This document shows, piece by piece, positions 34,530-52,460 of a DNA stretch of 64,000 nt. The notes beneath the pieces are model-generated. The model made no database searches and was not told where the DNA came from. It worked only from the letters and a program-made list of their open reading frames with translations. This DNA is from Cyanoderma ruficeps (lineage: Eukaryota; Chordata; Aves; Passeriformes; Timaliidae), in NCBI GenBank assembly GCA_008694505.1, contig VZDJ01000200.1:127869-191868 (forward strand), written 5' to 3'. The position numbers were made by a program, and so were the translations under genes. Each line of letters begins with the position of its first letter. Positions within the stretch are counted from its first letter, which is position 1.

Positions 34530-35260
34530 TGATCCCTGGGGTGCAGAGACTGACCAGAGTGCACTGGAAATGGGCCAGATGGAAAGGGGCAAACTGGGGA
34601 GAATCCCCTCCAGCCATGTCCCTACCCATGTTCCCTGAAAGGTCTGGGGCACCCCAGAGATTTGAGTTCACCAGAGGATCTAGAACAGAGTATTGGGGTC
34701 CCTCTGGGAGTCATGGGCACCCCAATATCCTCCTCTAAGGATCTGGCAGTACCAGAGCATATTGTTCCCTGAAGGCTCTGGAAGCATCCCAGGGTTTGGG
34801 GCCACTCTGAGGGTCTGGAGTACCCCAGGGTGCAGGGGTCCTCCTGGGACACCACAGGGTGCTCAGGATCCCTCTGGGGGTTTGGGGCACTCCAGGATCT
34901 GGGGCCCACTCAGGGTGTTGGGGTCGACCCTGGGGGGTGTAGGGCTACCCCATGGTATGGGCCATCTTGGTGGTCCAGGATTATATCTGTGATATTTGGG
35001 GCCACTGCAGGGGTCTGGTGTCACCCTGGGACATGGGGGCACCCAGGATCTAGGGACATCTCAGGGTGCTGGGGTAACTCTTGGGCATCCAGGATCACCT
35101 GGGGGGACTGGATCACCACAGGGTGTGGGGCCAACCTAGGGGGCTGGGACCAATGAGGGGTCTTGGTGTCCTCACAAAGCACAAGGTCACCCCATGGCTG
35201 GGGGATGCACCCCATGGCAGGGGCTGGGACACAGGGAGCGTCTGTGTCTCCTCAAGGGAC
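34530..35260. repeat. GGTCTGGGGCACCCCAGGG minisatellite
   Basis: Between GCK and NK-lysin a tandem array of about 30-bp degenerate units contains CACCCCAGGGT, GGTCTGG and CTCTGGGGGT variants. No coding homology in any frame. Confidence 0.75.
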
Positions 35261-35399
35261 AAAGTCACGCAGTGGTGCTGCTCCTGAAGCCCCCAGATCC
35301 ATGACTGGCACTGGGATCCCCACAGCTCATTGCAGGAGCGGAAGGGGATCCATCCCTCTGCTCTGCCTGGCCGCAGCCCTCAGCCAGCAAGATTCCCTG

Positions 35400-35585
35400 T
35401 GTCCTGACTGGTTTGCACCAGAAAGACATCCTTGAGCTCTGATTGGTGGCAGCCCTCAGAGACTTGCACTCTCTGTTCCAATTGGCCAGGGGCAAACAGA
35501 AGCGATTTCCTGCACTCCAATTGGCTGGAATTAAAGAAAAAAAAAAAGGGATGTGGGACTCCCTGCGCTCTGATTGGCTGGGACT
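35400..35585. repeat. Array of inverted CCAAT (ATTGG) units
   Basis: Four ATTGG pentamers at 35442-35446, 35481-35485, 35520-35524 and 35573-35577, with a diverged ACTGG at 35407-35411. Spacing is about 35, 39, 39 and 53 bp; the longest gap is padded by a run of 12 A. Each unit resembles CTGTGCTCTGATTGGCTGG plus an A/G-rich spacer. Two copies read CCAATTGG, so they present CCAAT on both strands. It lies in the intergenic DNA between the GCK and NK-lysin 3' ends. Confidence 0.75.
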
Positions 35586-35954
35586 GAAGAAGGAATTCCC
35601 TGTGCTCAGCGGGGACAGTGTCAATGCCATGTGTTGGAGACAGTGAGGATGATTCCAAGCAGTGCCAGCGACAAGTGGGTGACAAGTGACAGTGCCAAGT
35701 GCAGGGACAGATGCAGGGCAACATGGGGACATGCTGGTGCACGATGAGGGAACAGTGACAGCCAGGACCACCCAGGTATGCAGAGGGAACTGCTCACTCC
35801 CACCCACATGGGACACAGCCCCACACCACCGCTGACAGCTTTGGTGTCACCTTGGCCCTGCTAGGGGCAGGCCAGGGCCAGACTGTCCCCTGACAGTGCC
35901 TGGTGCCATATGCCCTTGTCACCATGTCCCCCCAGGGCAGACAAGACCCATGGG

Positions 35955-36056
35955 GCCAGAGGAGGGACTTTATTGTGGGGGAAGGGGATGGCTGGGCTGT
36001 CGAGGCATCAGGGGCTGGAGGCGTGTCAGGGTTTGGGGCGCACTCCAGGGATATGC
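35955..36056 (-). other. NK-lysin 3' UTR exon
   Basis: Minus-strand acceptor CTTTTCTTTCTCCACAG ends at 36057. The exon runs from 36056 to shortly past the AATAAA at 35969-35974. The intron separating it from the last coding exon (36057-36606) is mostly minisatellite. The exact cleavage site is not visible. Confidence 0.6.
35969..35974 (-). terminator. NK-lysin poly(A) signal
   Basis: TTTATT on the plus strand is AATAAA on the minus strand. It lies 87 nt inside the predicted last, untranslated exon of NK-lysin, which starts at 36056 after a strong TTTCTCCACAG acceptor. Confidence 0.7.
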
Positions 36057-36219
36057 CTGTGGAGAAAGAAAAGCTGGGGGTGAATTGGGGGCCAGCAGAA
36101 GCAGCTTCTCTAGCATTCCCCCTGCTCCACAATGCACTTTGGGGTGACCTGGCTCAGAGCTCCAGTAGGGAAGGTTCAGAAACCCCAAGCACACACTCAC
36201 CCCTCCAGCAGGTATGGAG

Positions 36220-36600
36220 CACAGGATGTGGGGTGCAAAGTGTGGGATGCAGAGGGGAGATAAGCGATCAGGTGGGTGCAGGACATGGGGTTCAGGATCA
36301 GGATGCAAGGTGCAGGATCAGAATGTGGAGTGCAGGATGCAGGGTTCAGGACACAGTGCAGGATTGCAGGATTGGGACATGGGGTGCAGAACATTTGGTG
36401 CAGGATGTGGGTTCAAGATCAGGCCGTAGGGTGCAAAACACAGTGCAGGACAGGGGGTGTGAGACTGTGATGCAGGGTGCAGGACATGGTGCAGGATGCA
36501 GGATGTAGGATTAGGGATGCAGGACACAGAGTATGGGACATGGGGTAGGGACTGGGATGCAGAGTGCAGGATCAGCCCATGAGATGCAGGATCAGGATAC
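36220..36600. repeat. GGGTGCAGGATCAGGATGC minisatellite in NK-lysin 3' UTR intron
   Basis: Tandem variants of GGTGCAGGACATGGGGTGCA with a unit of about 10-20 bp fill most of the intron between the last coding and the UTR exon. Confidence 0.8.
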
Positions 36601-36611
36601 ACTAACCGTGC

Positions 36612-37728
36612 TCAGGACCGGCAGATGCCCATGCCCTTGCAGATGTCCCGGGGCATGTCCCCGTTCTGCAGCCCATCGGTGATCTGGTCCTGGTACTTTT
36701 TTACCAGCCGCTGACACAGTCTGCCCATGGCCCGGCCCAGCAGCTGGCAGCCCTTCTGCAGTGCTGCTTCCACCGCTGCCTGCCAGAGCAACTGCAGGTC
36801 AGGGGCCCATAGGGAGAGGGCCCCCAGCCCAGCCCCCCAGAACCTCATCACCCCTCACCTTGTCAGGGTTGTCACCTGCCAGCGCTTGTATCTTCTTCAG
36901 GACCTTGGTGCACAGGCTGCACTTTATCCCCCTGCCCTGCACCATGCCGTCCCCATCAGCCACGTCGTCCCCTTCAGCCACATTCCCCTATGGGGACACA
37001 AAGACCCTCAGGGCTGCCTGGACCCCTGGGTGACCCTGACAGTACTTGAGGGTGGGGTGCTCACCAGGGCCAGGCTGTCCCAGAGGTCCCGGCACTGCTG
37101 TTCCCAGCCACAGCGTGTGGCTATGGCCATGTCCCAGCACCAGGACATTGGGTCACCCTGGCAGGATGAGGGGGCTGTGGCCTGTGTTGCTGCACGGGGA
37201 CAGGACGATGAGCACAGCTGCAGGTGCCCATCACTAAGGTCCTCAGGAACCCTGGAGGTGCCCAGACACCAAAACCACCAGCCCCAGGTATTCAGCCCCA
37301 TCCCCACCATCCCTCCTGCCAGTACTCACATCCTTCTCCTCCCACCGTTCCTAGGTCCCTATGCAGATCCTGTCCCCAGACATCCCCAGGGGCTGGTCCC
37401 AACATGGGCACCATGCCCATCATCCCTGGGTCCTCAGGCAGGCCCCATCCCTGCCACCCCCAGGTGCTTGTTCCCATAAGATCCCATCCCACAACTCCAA
37501 GGCCCCCACCATCCCTCCTGCATGTCCCCTTGCCTTCCTTCCCACATCCCTGAGTGCCTGTCCCCACACAGACCCCAGCCCCCCAAGCTCAATCATCCAG
37601 GCTGCCATCCCCATTGTCCCAATGTGTCTCCTCTCCCCTCCACCCTGGGGTGACCATCACCCCTGGGAAGCAGGAGAGTCCCCGTTACCTCCCAGCACCA
37701 GCAGCAGCAGGAGGAAGATGGAAACCAT
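36612..37728 (-). CDS. NK-lysin / granulysin-like saposin protein
   Basis: Secreted or granule-stored, membrane-active antimicrobial protein of cytotoxic lymphocytes in characterised relatives. Coding exons, 5' to 3': 37689-37728, 37065-37189, 36859-36987 and 36612-36779 (462 nt, 153 aa). Exon 1 encodes a signal peptide (MVSIFLLLLLVLG). Residues 23-51 form a saposin-A-type element (CQGDPMSWC with further Cys). An acidic linker (about 57-70) follows. Residues 76-151 form the saposin-B fold with six cysteines at 78, 81, 109, 120, 145 and 151 and many basic residues. This Cys pattern (CxxC, then Cys pairs) is diagnostic for the family. A donor just after the stop (GTTAGT at 36606) and an acceptor at 36057 predict a 3' UTR exon. 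It could be called NKL or GNLY; the exact orthology within the family is not settled by sequence alone. Confidence 0.92.
37220..37660. repeat. C-rich degenerate repeat in NK-lysin intron 1
   Basis: Units resembling CCCCATCCCTGCCACCCCCAG and CAGGTGCTTGTCCCCA recur through the first NK-lysin intron (37190-37688). No exon is apparent. Confidence 0.6.
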
Positions 37729-37803
37729 GGTGAGCCCACTGAGCCGGTGAGAGCCAGTGACAGCCAGTGACTGACAGCGGGTGACTGCCTGCGTCCTGAA
37801 ACC

Positions 37804-37810
37804 TTTTATA
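37804..37810 (-). promoter_or_regulatory. NK-lysin TATA box
   Basis: TATAAAA on the minus strand, 76 nt upstream of the NK-lysin start codon. The spacing fits a transcription start about 45-50 nt before the ATG. It contrasts with the CpG-rich, apparently TATA-less promoter of the divergent POLD2 gene about 550 bp away. Confidence 0.7.
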
Positions 37811-38319
37811 GTGCAGCCACAGGCTGTGGAGGTGGGGGACCAAAACCCCAAAACTCCTTGAAACAGAACACCGCAGCTCCCCAGGGCCCTTCCTGCCTCA
37901 CACCTCCACCCCCACAGGAAGGGGATACGGGGTGCCTCGGGGGGAACATGGGGGAACTCAGCAGCCCGCAGCCTCCCCAGTCCCCTAAGGGAAACTGTCC
38001 GTAAGTCCCCAAAGTGTGGGGCGGGAAAGGAGTGGCCAGACCCCCGAGGACTCGAGAGTCTATCCCGAGATCGGAGAGGTCTATCCCGCGGAGATCTTGG
38101 ACCTCTCCGGGCTCTGGGGAGTCCAACGGCTTGAGTTTAAGTGACCCCCCGGGGTCAGTCCTGGTGTCCTCTCCGGGGTCGGTCATGATGTCCTCTTCAC
38201 CCCATGGGTTCCGTGGGACCCCAAGGTTGATACCGATGTCTCGCTGTCGCGATCGATCCTCGTCCCCTCCATATCCCCCCATACGGGACTGTCGCGTCGC
38301 CCCCGGCCCACAGTGGTTG

Positions 38320-38560
38320 CCATGGAGACCCTGACGTCAGTTCCGCCGCGCGGTCACACAACTTCCGGGTTTGCGGCGTTCGCGCCTTTTCCCACCGCAG
38401 CCCCACCCCCATGGCGGATCCCGGTGTCGGCGGCGACCCTCGACCTCTAACCCCTCACCCCGTACGTGACCTGCGGGAACCCCGGGCCGCGGCCGAGGGG
38501 CTGCCCCCGTTTGAGAGCGGGGATGACCCCGGTTGGAGGGGCTGGGAGGATCCTGGAGGT
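38320..38560 (+). promoter_or_regulatory. POLD2: POLD2 CpG promoter and noncoding first exon
   Basis: CpG-dense block with a full CRE (TGACGTCA, 38332-38339), an ETS site (ACTTCCGGG, 38361-38369) and an E2F-like TTCGCGCC (38379-38386), suited to an S-phase gene. A GTACGT donor at 38462 would join a noncoding exon to the acceptor at 39064, just ahead of the POLD2 start. That first exon contains an upstream ATG at 38411, with a 20-codon reading frame ending shortly after the junction. Confidence 0.7.
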
Positions 38561-39094
38561 CCTGCAGCCTGAGGGGGAGTGAGGCGTCGGGATTGGGGGT
38601 TTGGGGGGGCTGTTGTGTCCTCGACGGGTTTCTGGTGCTCAGGAGATGTCTGGGAGGGTCCAGTGCCGCGGGGATTGTGCCAGAGGGAGTGCGTTGGGGG
38701 GGCAGTGGTGCCTGGGGATGTCCAGGGGGCTATGGCAGGGCCTGGCTCCATTTGTGAGAGGAGGGTCGTGGGGACATCCGGTGGCCAAGGTGTATTTTGT
38801 GGGGACTTCAGGTGTCCTGCTCTGAGGGGGATTTTAGGAGAGGGTGGTCCAGTCACCAAGGTGATTTTGGGGATGCCCTGGGTTGGGAGGAGAGGGGAGG
38901 AAGGGGGGCTGAGGGGGTGCAGTGTGTGGAGGGAGGGTCAGAGCCGGATGTTGTTTGTATTTTAGGGGTGGGGAAGATCATTTTCAGGGAAACTATCGTG
39001 TCTTGGGGTGACAACGATCGTAAGGTGGGAGCCAGGATCCTTAATTCACCAATTTATTTTCCAGACCCGTCGTTAGAACCCCATGTCCTGTGCT

Positions 39095-42000
39095 ATGTTT
39101 TCGGAGCAGGCAGCCCTCACGGCACAGGGGCTGCTGGCCCCCCCCTCGGCCGAGCCCCTCACCTTCCCCAGGGTGCCCGTGTCGGGCTATTTGGATTGCT
39201 CGCAGCCTTTCCAGCTGGGCGAGCGCAGCTTTTCCCGGCAGTACGCCCACATCTACGCCGTGCGCCTCGCTGGGATGCGGCCAGGCCTGGAGCGCTGCGC
39301 ACGGAGCCGATGGGGTGAGCCCGGGGGGAAACCCTCTTTGTCAGGGCCCAGCCCCAGAAAAAAAACAGTGGAGCATGTCCAGGGGTAGGGGCAAAGCTGG
39401 GGTAGGGGCTGGAGCACCAGGAGCAGCTGGGAGGGGCTCGGGCAGGAGAAAAGGAGGTTCAGGGGGGACCTTCTTGCTCTCCACAATTTCCTGGCAGGAG
39501 GGTGCAGCCAGCAGGAAAGCAAGGGACAGGACAAGAGGACACGACCTCAAGTTCCTTCATGGAAAGGGCTGTCTAGTCCTGGCACAGGCTGCCCAGGGAG
39601 GTGCTGGAGTCCCCATCCCTGTGGGGAAATAACAGCTGTGTGGATGTGGCACTTGGGAACATAGGTTAGTGGTGGCCTTGGCAACAAAGATCTGTGGAGC
39701 TGCCTTTGGATTTTATCTCTGTGTTTGACCAGATTTATATCTGGAGTCCAGAAGTGAGTAACTGTTCTTGTCCTCAGGCTGGATGTACCCTGCAGGCATC
39801 CCTGGGGGCAAGATCCTTCCTGTGTTGGGGGAGTCCATCCCTGCCAGGCTGTGATCCATGCACAACCTTCCTGCAACCTGTGCAAGTCCAGTGTACCAGT
39901 TTTGCCAGTCTCCAGTGGCATTTTGCACCCTTGACAGGGGATGTGCAGCAGAGCCCAGCCCAGAGAGCTCAGCCCCCCAGCTCTGGGATGCCCAGTAATG
40001 ATAGGATAATCCATTTGCAGTTGGATTATGTGGTATTCCTGCTGCAGCTCCCACCTAGAGTTCTAACCTTGGGACAAACTACATTCCCCATCACAGATAG
40101 AAGGGGGTGTGGGCAGGGAGAACACAATTGTCTTTGTCACATCGCTCCACACACTTTTGGGAGCAGGAGTTGAGTGTGAGGTTTGTCAGGGTGGGGCTGG
40201 GGGGCCCTGGCCAGGAAGTGGGGTATAGGAGGGGGCAGAGGGGTGAGAGGTGCTAGTTGTGCCACTGGGGACTGTTTCCTGGCTGAGGGGGTTTGTGGTT
40301 CTGTGGGTGGGACGCTCACACTCAGAGTTTCCATTCGCGGGATGAAGCAATGGTGGCACTGCTGGGGCTCTGCCCTCCCCGGCCTGGGCACAGCCTGCAA
40401 TTGGATCTCATTCAGCTTTGCCCTTCTATGGGCAAAAACCCCTTCAGTGGAAGCTTTTGGGCCAGATGCCTGTTCTTGTGGTCTACCCAGCCCCATGGGC
40501 TGTGGAAGCAAAGCCAGTGCTGCTCCCACAGCAGATGTCATTTCTTGGTTGGCCACCCTGGACTTTGCCAAGTGTGACAGGACCCAATGGTTTGTAAAGC
40601 TCTACCTCCTGGAGTCCTGGGGTGGGACCAGATTTTGGGGTTTGTTTCCCAGCAGGAAGCTCTTGCAGGCAAAAATCTGGACAGCACATCCCCCTCCCCC
40701 AAACGCACATTTTGGGGAGTTTGAGCCAAAAATAAGAAATTTCGACAGGATTGTTTTTGTTCTGACTCAGACCGTTTGCATTCCTGGGCTCGGGAGTCCA
40801 TGTTTCCAGTGTGGGGTGCCAGGGATGGCAGCGGGGTGCTCTCCCTGGGACAAGAGTCACGTTCAGCAGCACGTGATGAGCAAAGTGAGATTTTTGGGAG
40901 GAGAAATGTCACCCAGAAAGGATGAGGAGCTGGCGCAGGCAATGTTGTTTTGGGAGAGGAGACCAGGACCAGGTTCCTTCCTCCTCTCCAGGGCCTGAGG
41001 CTCAGGATGGACTTCACAGGCTGTTTTAAACAGGGAATGACAGTCCCATAGCCACATACTGGATGGGAGGACACACTGGATGGGGCTGGAGCACCTCTGG
41101 GTCCCCAGGCATGGGGTAAGAAGTTTTGGACTCACCTTGTGGTGAGGGAGATTTTTGCTCCTCAGCCACAGAGTGGATGCAGCTGGGGCTGTGATGCTTT
41201 TTGCAGCTCCCGAGGTTCTCCCAGCCTGTATCCGCTGTGGATCCCTGCCTAAACCCCAGGGACTTGTCAGCATGCCAAGATCTTCTCTGAATGTGATGGG
41301 GATCCTGAATTCCATCAGGGATCTGGGGTAGAGGATCTAGCCCTATCAGAGATCAGGTTTGGAGGTGTTGGGTGATCACCTGCCTGTCAGCTCCCATCAG
41401 TAGGATGTTTGGGTCATCCCCTGGGTGACAAGCAGGAACAGCAGCCCCCCATGCCCGAGGGCAAGAACACTGCGTCCTGGTCCTGGACGCTTCCCAGCCA
41501 GAGCTGTTACTGGGAGCTAAACACACCATCATGACCCAGCTTTCCCCTCAGCACAGAGGAAATGCCTGCAGGCTTGCAGGCTCTGGAATGCACCTCACCC
41601 CCATCTGGCCCACACATGTCTGTTCGGGCGCCGTGCCTTGAGGAAAAGCAAGAGGCTTCCCAACATTCCCCTTACTGGGACTCTTCAGCTGCTCCCACCA
41701 GCCTTACACCGTGCCCGCCATCACCCCGAGGCCGCTGACCCACGTGTCTCCACAGGGAATGACATTGTGCTGCGGAAGCTCTCGGAGCTGCAGGCAGGAG
41801 AGAAGTGCTGCGTGGTGGGGACGCTCTTCAAGGCTATGCAGCTCCAGCCCTCCATCCTGCAGGAGATCAGTGAGGAGGTAATGGACTCACCCCCGCCTCC
41901 TCCCCACAGCTCAGGGGGTTGTGCCAGCACACCTGAGAGCTCAGCTGGGTTTCCGTGGCTTCCCTGTGCTTGTTACAGCCAGGGAGCTGGCAGGGATTTG

Positions 42001-44502
42001 AGCAGATGGCCTGTGCCCAGCCTGTCCCTGGATGCCACCTTGGTGCCACCTCTTGGTGTGTTCTGACTCATTAAAAAACCATGGAAACACAGAATGGGTT
42101 GGGATGGAAGAGACCTTAAAGCTCATCAATGGGCTGGGATACCTTCCACTATGCCAGGTTGCAAGCCCCATCCAACCTGGCCTTGAACAGTTCCAGGGAT
42201 CCAGAGGCAGCCACAGCTTCTTTAGGCAAATTGTGCCAGGGCCTCATCACCCTCACAGGGTATTTCTTCCCCACATCCAATCTAACCCGTTGTCCATCTC
42301 TTCCCCACCCTGGCTTGCCACCAGTCTCGCTCAGTGATGCTTTTCCAGTGGTCAGTGAAACCAGCCCATCCGGGGGTTTCCAGCTGCCGGCGCCCCCAGC
42401 TGGGGTGTTGGCTGCAGTGAGGATGGGGGCCAGGGTGGGGAAGGATCCTTGGGGGCTGCTGGTCCTTGCTGAGGCCGTCAGAGGTGTGTTCCTGTGCCCT
42501 ACCAGCACAACCTGGTGCCTCAGCCACCCCTGCCCAAGTACATCCAGCCCTCTGATGAGCTGATTCTGGAGGATGAGCTGCAGCGGATCAAGCTGGAAGG
42601 AGCCATTGATGTGCAGAGGCTGGTGACAGGTAAGGGACAGTGGACCCTCTGTGGTGGTACCCACCCTGCAGGTGCTGGCCAGCGCTGACTGCCTGCTCTG
42701 CTGTAGGGACCATCTTGGCTGTGTACGGCTCCGAGCAGGACGATGGCAGATTCCTGGTGGAGGATCACTGCTTCGCCAGCTTGCCACCACCACTGCCCTG
42801 GAACGGTCCCAGCTCCGACCGGTGAGTCGGCAGCAGCGCTGTGTCTGTGCTGTGTCTCTGAGTCCCTTGTGCCAAGAGGGCTGGCAGGGGGTCTGGGCCC
42901 CTTGCCCCAGCTCTCTGAAGCCCCTAAGTTTGGGAGCGTGGCTCACTGCCTGAGCCTCTCCATCCATCCAGGTTTGTGCTGCTGGCCTCGGGACTGGGGC
43001 TGGGCAGTGTGAGTGGGGAGGCCCTGCTGAGCACTCAGCTGCTGGTGGATGTGGTGACAGGGCAGCTGGGTGCAGAGGGCGAGCAGAGCTGTGCTGCCCA
43101 CATCACCCGTGTCATTCTGGCCGGGAATCTGCTAAGCCAGAACACACAGAGCCGAGACACCATCAACAAGGTATGGCAAAGAGGGGGCTGCAGCCTCGCA
43201 GTGCTTTTGGGGTGCTGGGAGGGTGTGGGGAGGGGGAAGAGGGGGTGCAGGGTTGTCCCTCACTGTCTTCCTGCTCACCTAGGCCAAGTACTTGACCAAG
43301 AAGACACAGGCTGCAAGTGTGGAGGCTGTGAAGATGCTGGATGAGATCCTGCTGCAGCTCTGTGTGAGTGCATGGGGTTGGCTGGGGAATCAGGCTTCTT
43401 TGGGTGAGGGAGCCTTATTCTTGAGGAGGGGTAGTAGTCTGGGTTGCCGGGTGGCAAAACCCCCTTCCCCAGCACTCAGCTTCCCTTTGAGCACCCCGTA
43501 TGGGGAGGCTGATCACAGCCCAGCTCCAAATCCTTCTCCTGGGATCTAGCCTCCTTGCTGAAACCAAGCGGGGTGTCCTGGGAAAAGAGAGCAGCAGTGG
43601 CACCAGGGCTTTCCTCTGAGCCCCCTTGGAGGGCACTTTGGCCACCCAGTTGATCCCTGCTCTACCCACAGACTTCTGTGCCTGTGGATGTGATGCCTGG
43701 CGAGTTTGACCCCACCAACTACACACTGCCACAGCAGCCCCTGCACCGCTGCATGTTGCCCCTGGCCAGTGCCTACTCCACTCTGCGCCTCGTCACCAAT
43801 CCCTACCAGGCCAACCTGGATGGCGTCAGGTAAACAAACCTGGTGCACTACCAGCTCTGGTGACTGTCAGTGGAGTGGGACCATGGGACATGTCCCAGCA
43901 CATCCAGCATCTAAAGCTCCCCTTCTTTCCCCCAAAATGTAGGTTTTTGGGGACATCAGGACAAAACATCAGTGATATCTTCAAATACAGCAGCATGGAC
44001 GACTACCTGGAGATCCTGGAGTGGACACTACAGGCAGGACACATCAGCCCCACGGCCCCAGACACCCTGGGTATGGTGAGGGCTGGGGGGTTGTTGAATG
44101 GGGGCTTTGCCAGGGGCTCCCCCACTAATTCCCACCTTCCCCAGGCTGTTACCCCTTCTACAAATCTGACCCGTTTATCCTCACCGAGTGCCCTCACGTC
44201 TACTTCTGTGGCAATGCACCCCACTTCCAGTCCAAGCTGCTCCAAGGTGGGTCTCACAGCACACCCAGATCCTCACAGGGGCTGGGAACCCGTGCCAGGG
44301 GCTGCCAGGGGACTCCTCTGCTTGACACCCACCTGTGTTTGCAGGGAAAGAGGGGCAGCGGGTGCTCCTGGTGACGGTGCCAGACTTCAGTGCCACACAG
44401 ACCGCCTGCCTTGTCAACCTGCGTGACCTCACCTGCCAGCCCATCACCTTCTCCGGCTTTGGGGCTGACAATGAGGACAGGGACAAAGAAGTTTGCCACT
44501 GA
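39095..44502 (+). CDS. POLD2: DNA polymerase delta subunit 2 (p50 / B subunit)
   Basis: Regulatory subunit that links the catalytic POLD1 to POLD3 and stabilises DNA polymerase delta in lagging-strand replication and repair. Ten coding exons: 39095-39314, 41756-41877, 42506-42629, 42707-42821, 42972-43170, 43283-43363, 43672-43829, 43943-44070, 44145-44246 and 44345-44502. The sum is 1407 nt, 468 aa (human 469). All borders are canonical. The start MFSEQ matches mammals; an in-frame ATG four codons upstream (39083) is possible. The N-terminal OB-fold region contains [14 protein letters not shown]. The calcineurin-like, catalytically inactive phosphoesterase domain shows [33 protein letters not shown] and RFLGTSGQN. 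It ends with [19 protein letters not shown] and a short tail. Intron 1 (2.4 kb) contains a CR1 fragment. It converges on AEBP1 with 454 bp between the two stop codons. Confidence 0.97.
39340..39690 (+). mobile_element. CR1 fragment in POLD2 intron 1
   Basis: Forward CR1: AGAAAAGGAGGTTCAGGGGG, GGACAGGACAAGAGGACACG, CATGGAAAGGGCTGTCTAG, GGCTGCCCAGGGAGGTGCTG and GATGTGGCACTTGGGAAC. It begins just after the exon donor. Confidence 0.85.
39700..41755. other. POLD2 intron 1, unique portion
   Basis: Roughly 2 kb of unique sequence after the CR1 fragment. Long frames (for example about 40183-40998) show no homology and no splice support. Confidence 0.55.
42080..42330 (-). mobile_element. CR1 fragment in POLD2 intron 2
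   Basis: Reads AACACAGAATGGGTTGGGAT, GGAAGAGACCTTAAAGCTC, GGCCTTGAACAGTTCCAGGG, AGGCAGCCACAGCTTC and TTCTTCCCCACATCCAATC: a CR1 tail in complement orientation. Confidence 0.85.
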
Positions 44503-44640
44503 CCACACAGAGGGCACAGACTTCACAAGCCCTCACCTCTCGAGGGGTCCTGGCACCCACTGCCTTTATCTGTCCTCTGGGAGGGTGACAGAGCTGGGGA
44601 AACACTGGAGGGACAAGATGTTCATACCAATATAACTTGA

Positions 44641-44646
44641 TTTATT
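44641..44646 (-). terminator. AEBP1: AEBP1 poly(A) signal
   Basis: TTTATT on the plus strand (AATAAA on the minus) lies 311 nt downstream of the AEBP1 stop. It is only 139 nt beyond the POLD2 stop codon, so the two convergent transcripts probably overlap or abut. The best plus-strand candidate for POLD2 is the weaker variant AATATA at 44629-44634. Confidence 0.7.
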
Positions 44647-44956
44647 TGTGTAACAAAAACTGTATGGAGGGGAGAAAGGTTATGCTTGTCTCCATGGGCC
44701 CTGCCCAGGAGAGCAGTACCACCTCTGCCACCCCACTGGGATGCAGACAGTGGGCTGGCACTGCCCAGCTCCAAGGGATGGGGTAGCATGTCCCTGACAG
44801 CACCCAGCTGTTGGTGACAATGCTTGCAGTCCCTGGACGCAGCAAGGTGAGGGGCTGGAGCCCACCTGGAACAGTCGCCTGGGTTCAGGGAAGATGTTGG
44901 AAGCGGATGCTAAGCATCCGACCACGGCTTGAAGCAGAGTGAGAGGTCAAGTGTCC

Positions 44957-52023
<7,067 letters not shown>

Positions 52024-52079
52024 CGCGCTCCGCACCGGCCCCGCTCCCTGAAAGCCCCGAGTGCCCCGGACGGGCGGGC

Positions 52080-52460
52080 TGGGGGCGGTGCTGCGGCCGG
52101 GGGCGGCACCGAGCGACGGCGGCGCCCCGCGGGATCCACTCAGCACCGGGGTGGCACTGGCGCTTAACGGGACCGGGATGGCACTGAAGAGACGAACACC
52201 GACACAGCCACTGTCGCCAGCCCGATACTGGCACTGCACCGGGGTCGGGACTGCCGGGAACTCGCACTGAACCCGCACTGACACCGCGCGGCACCGGTGC
52301 TGCCTGGCACCCTCACTGGCACCGGCACTGGTACCGGCGCTGCCGCGGACCCGCGCTGCACTGACACCGGCACCGGCAGTGGTACCGGGACTGGCACTGG
52401 CACTGCCTGGGACTGGTGCTGAGCCCATACTGGTGCTCTATGGGGTCTGGGTTGCAGGGG
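52080..52460. repeat. CACTGGCACCGG repeat upstream of AEBP1
   Basis: Immediately upstream of the AEBP1 start codon, variants of GGCACTGGCACCGGCACTGG form a GC- and CpG-rich array. It coincides with the expected promoter and 5' UTR. Confidence 0.7.

Noticed and set aside
38411..38571. ATGGCGGATCC frame as a separate gene
   Set aside because: The frame crosses a strong GTACGT donor and fits better as an upstream reading frame in the POLD2 first exon.
40183..40998. 271-codon plus-strand frame in POLD2 intron 1
   Set aside because: No recognisable domain, no splice support, and composition like flanking intron.
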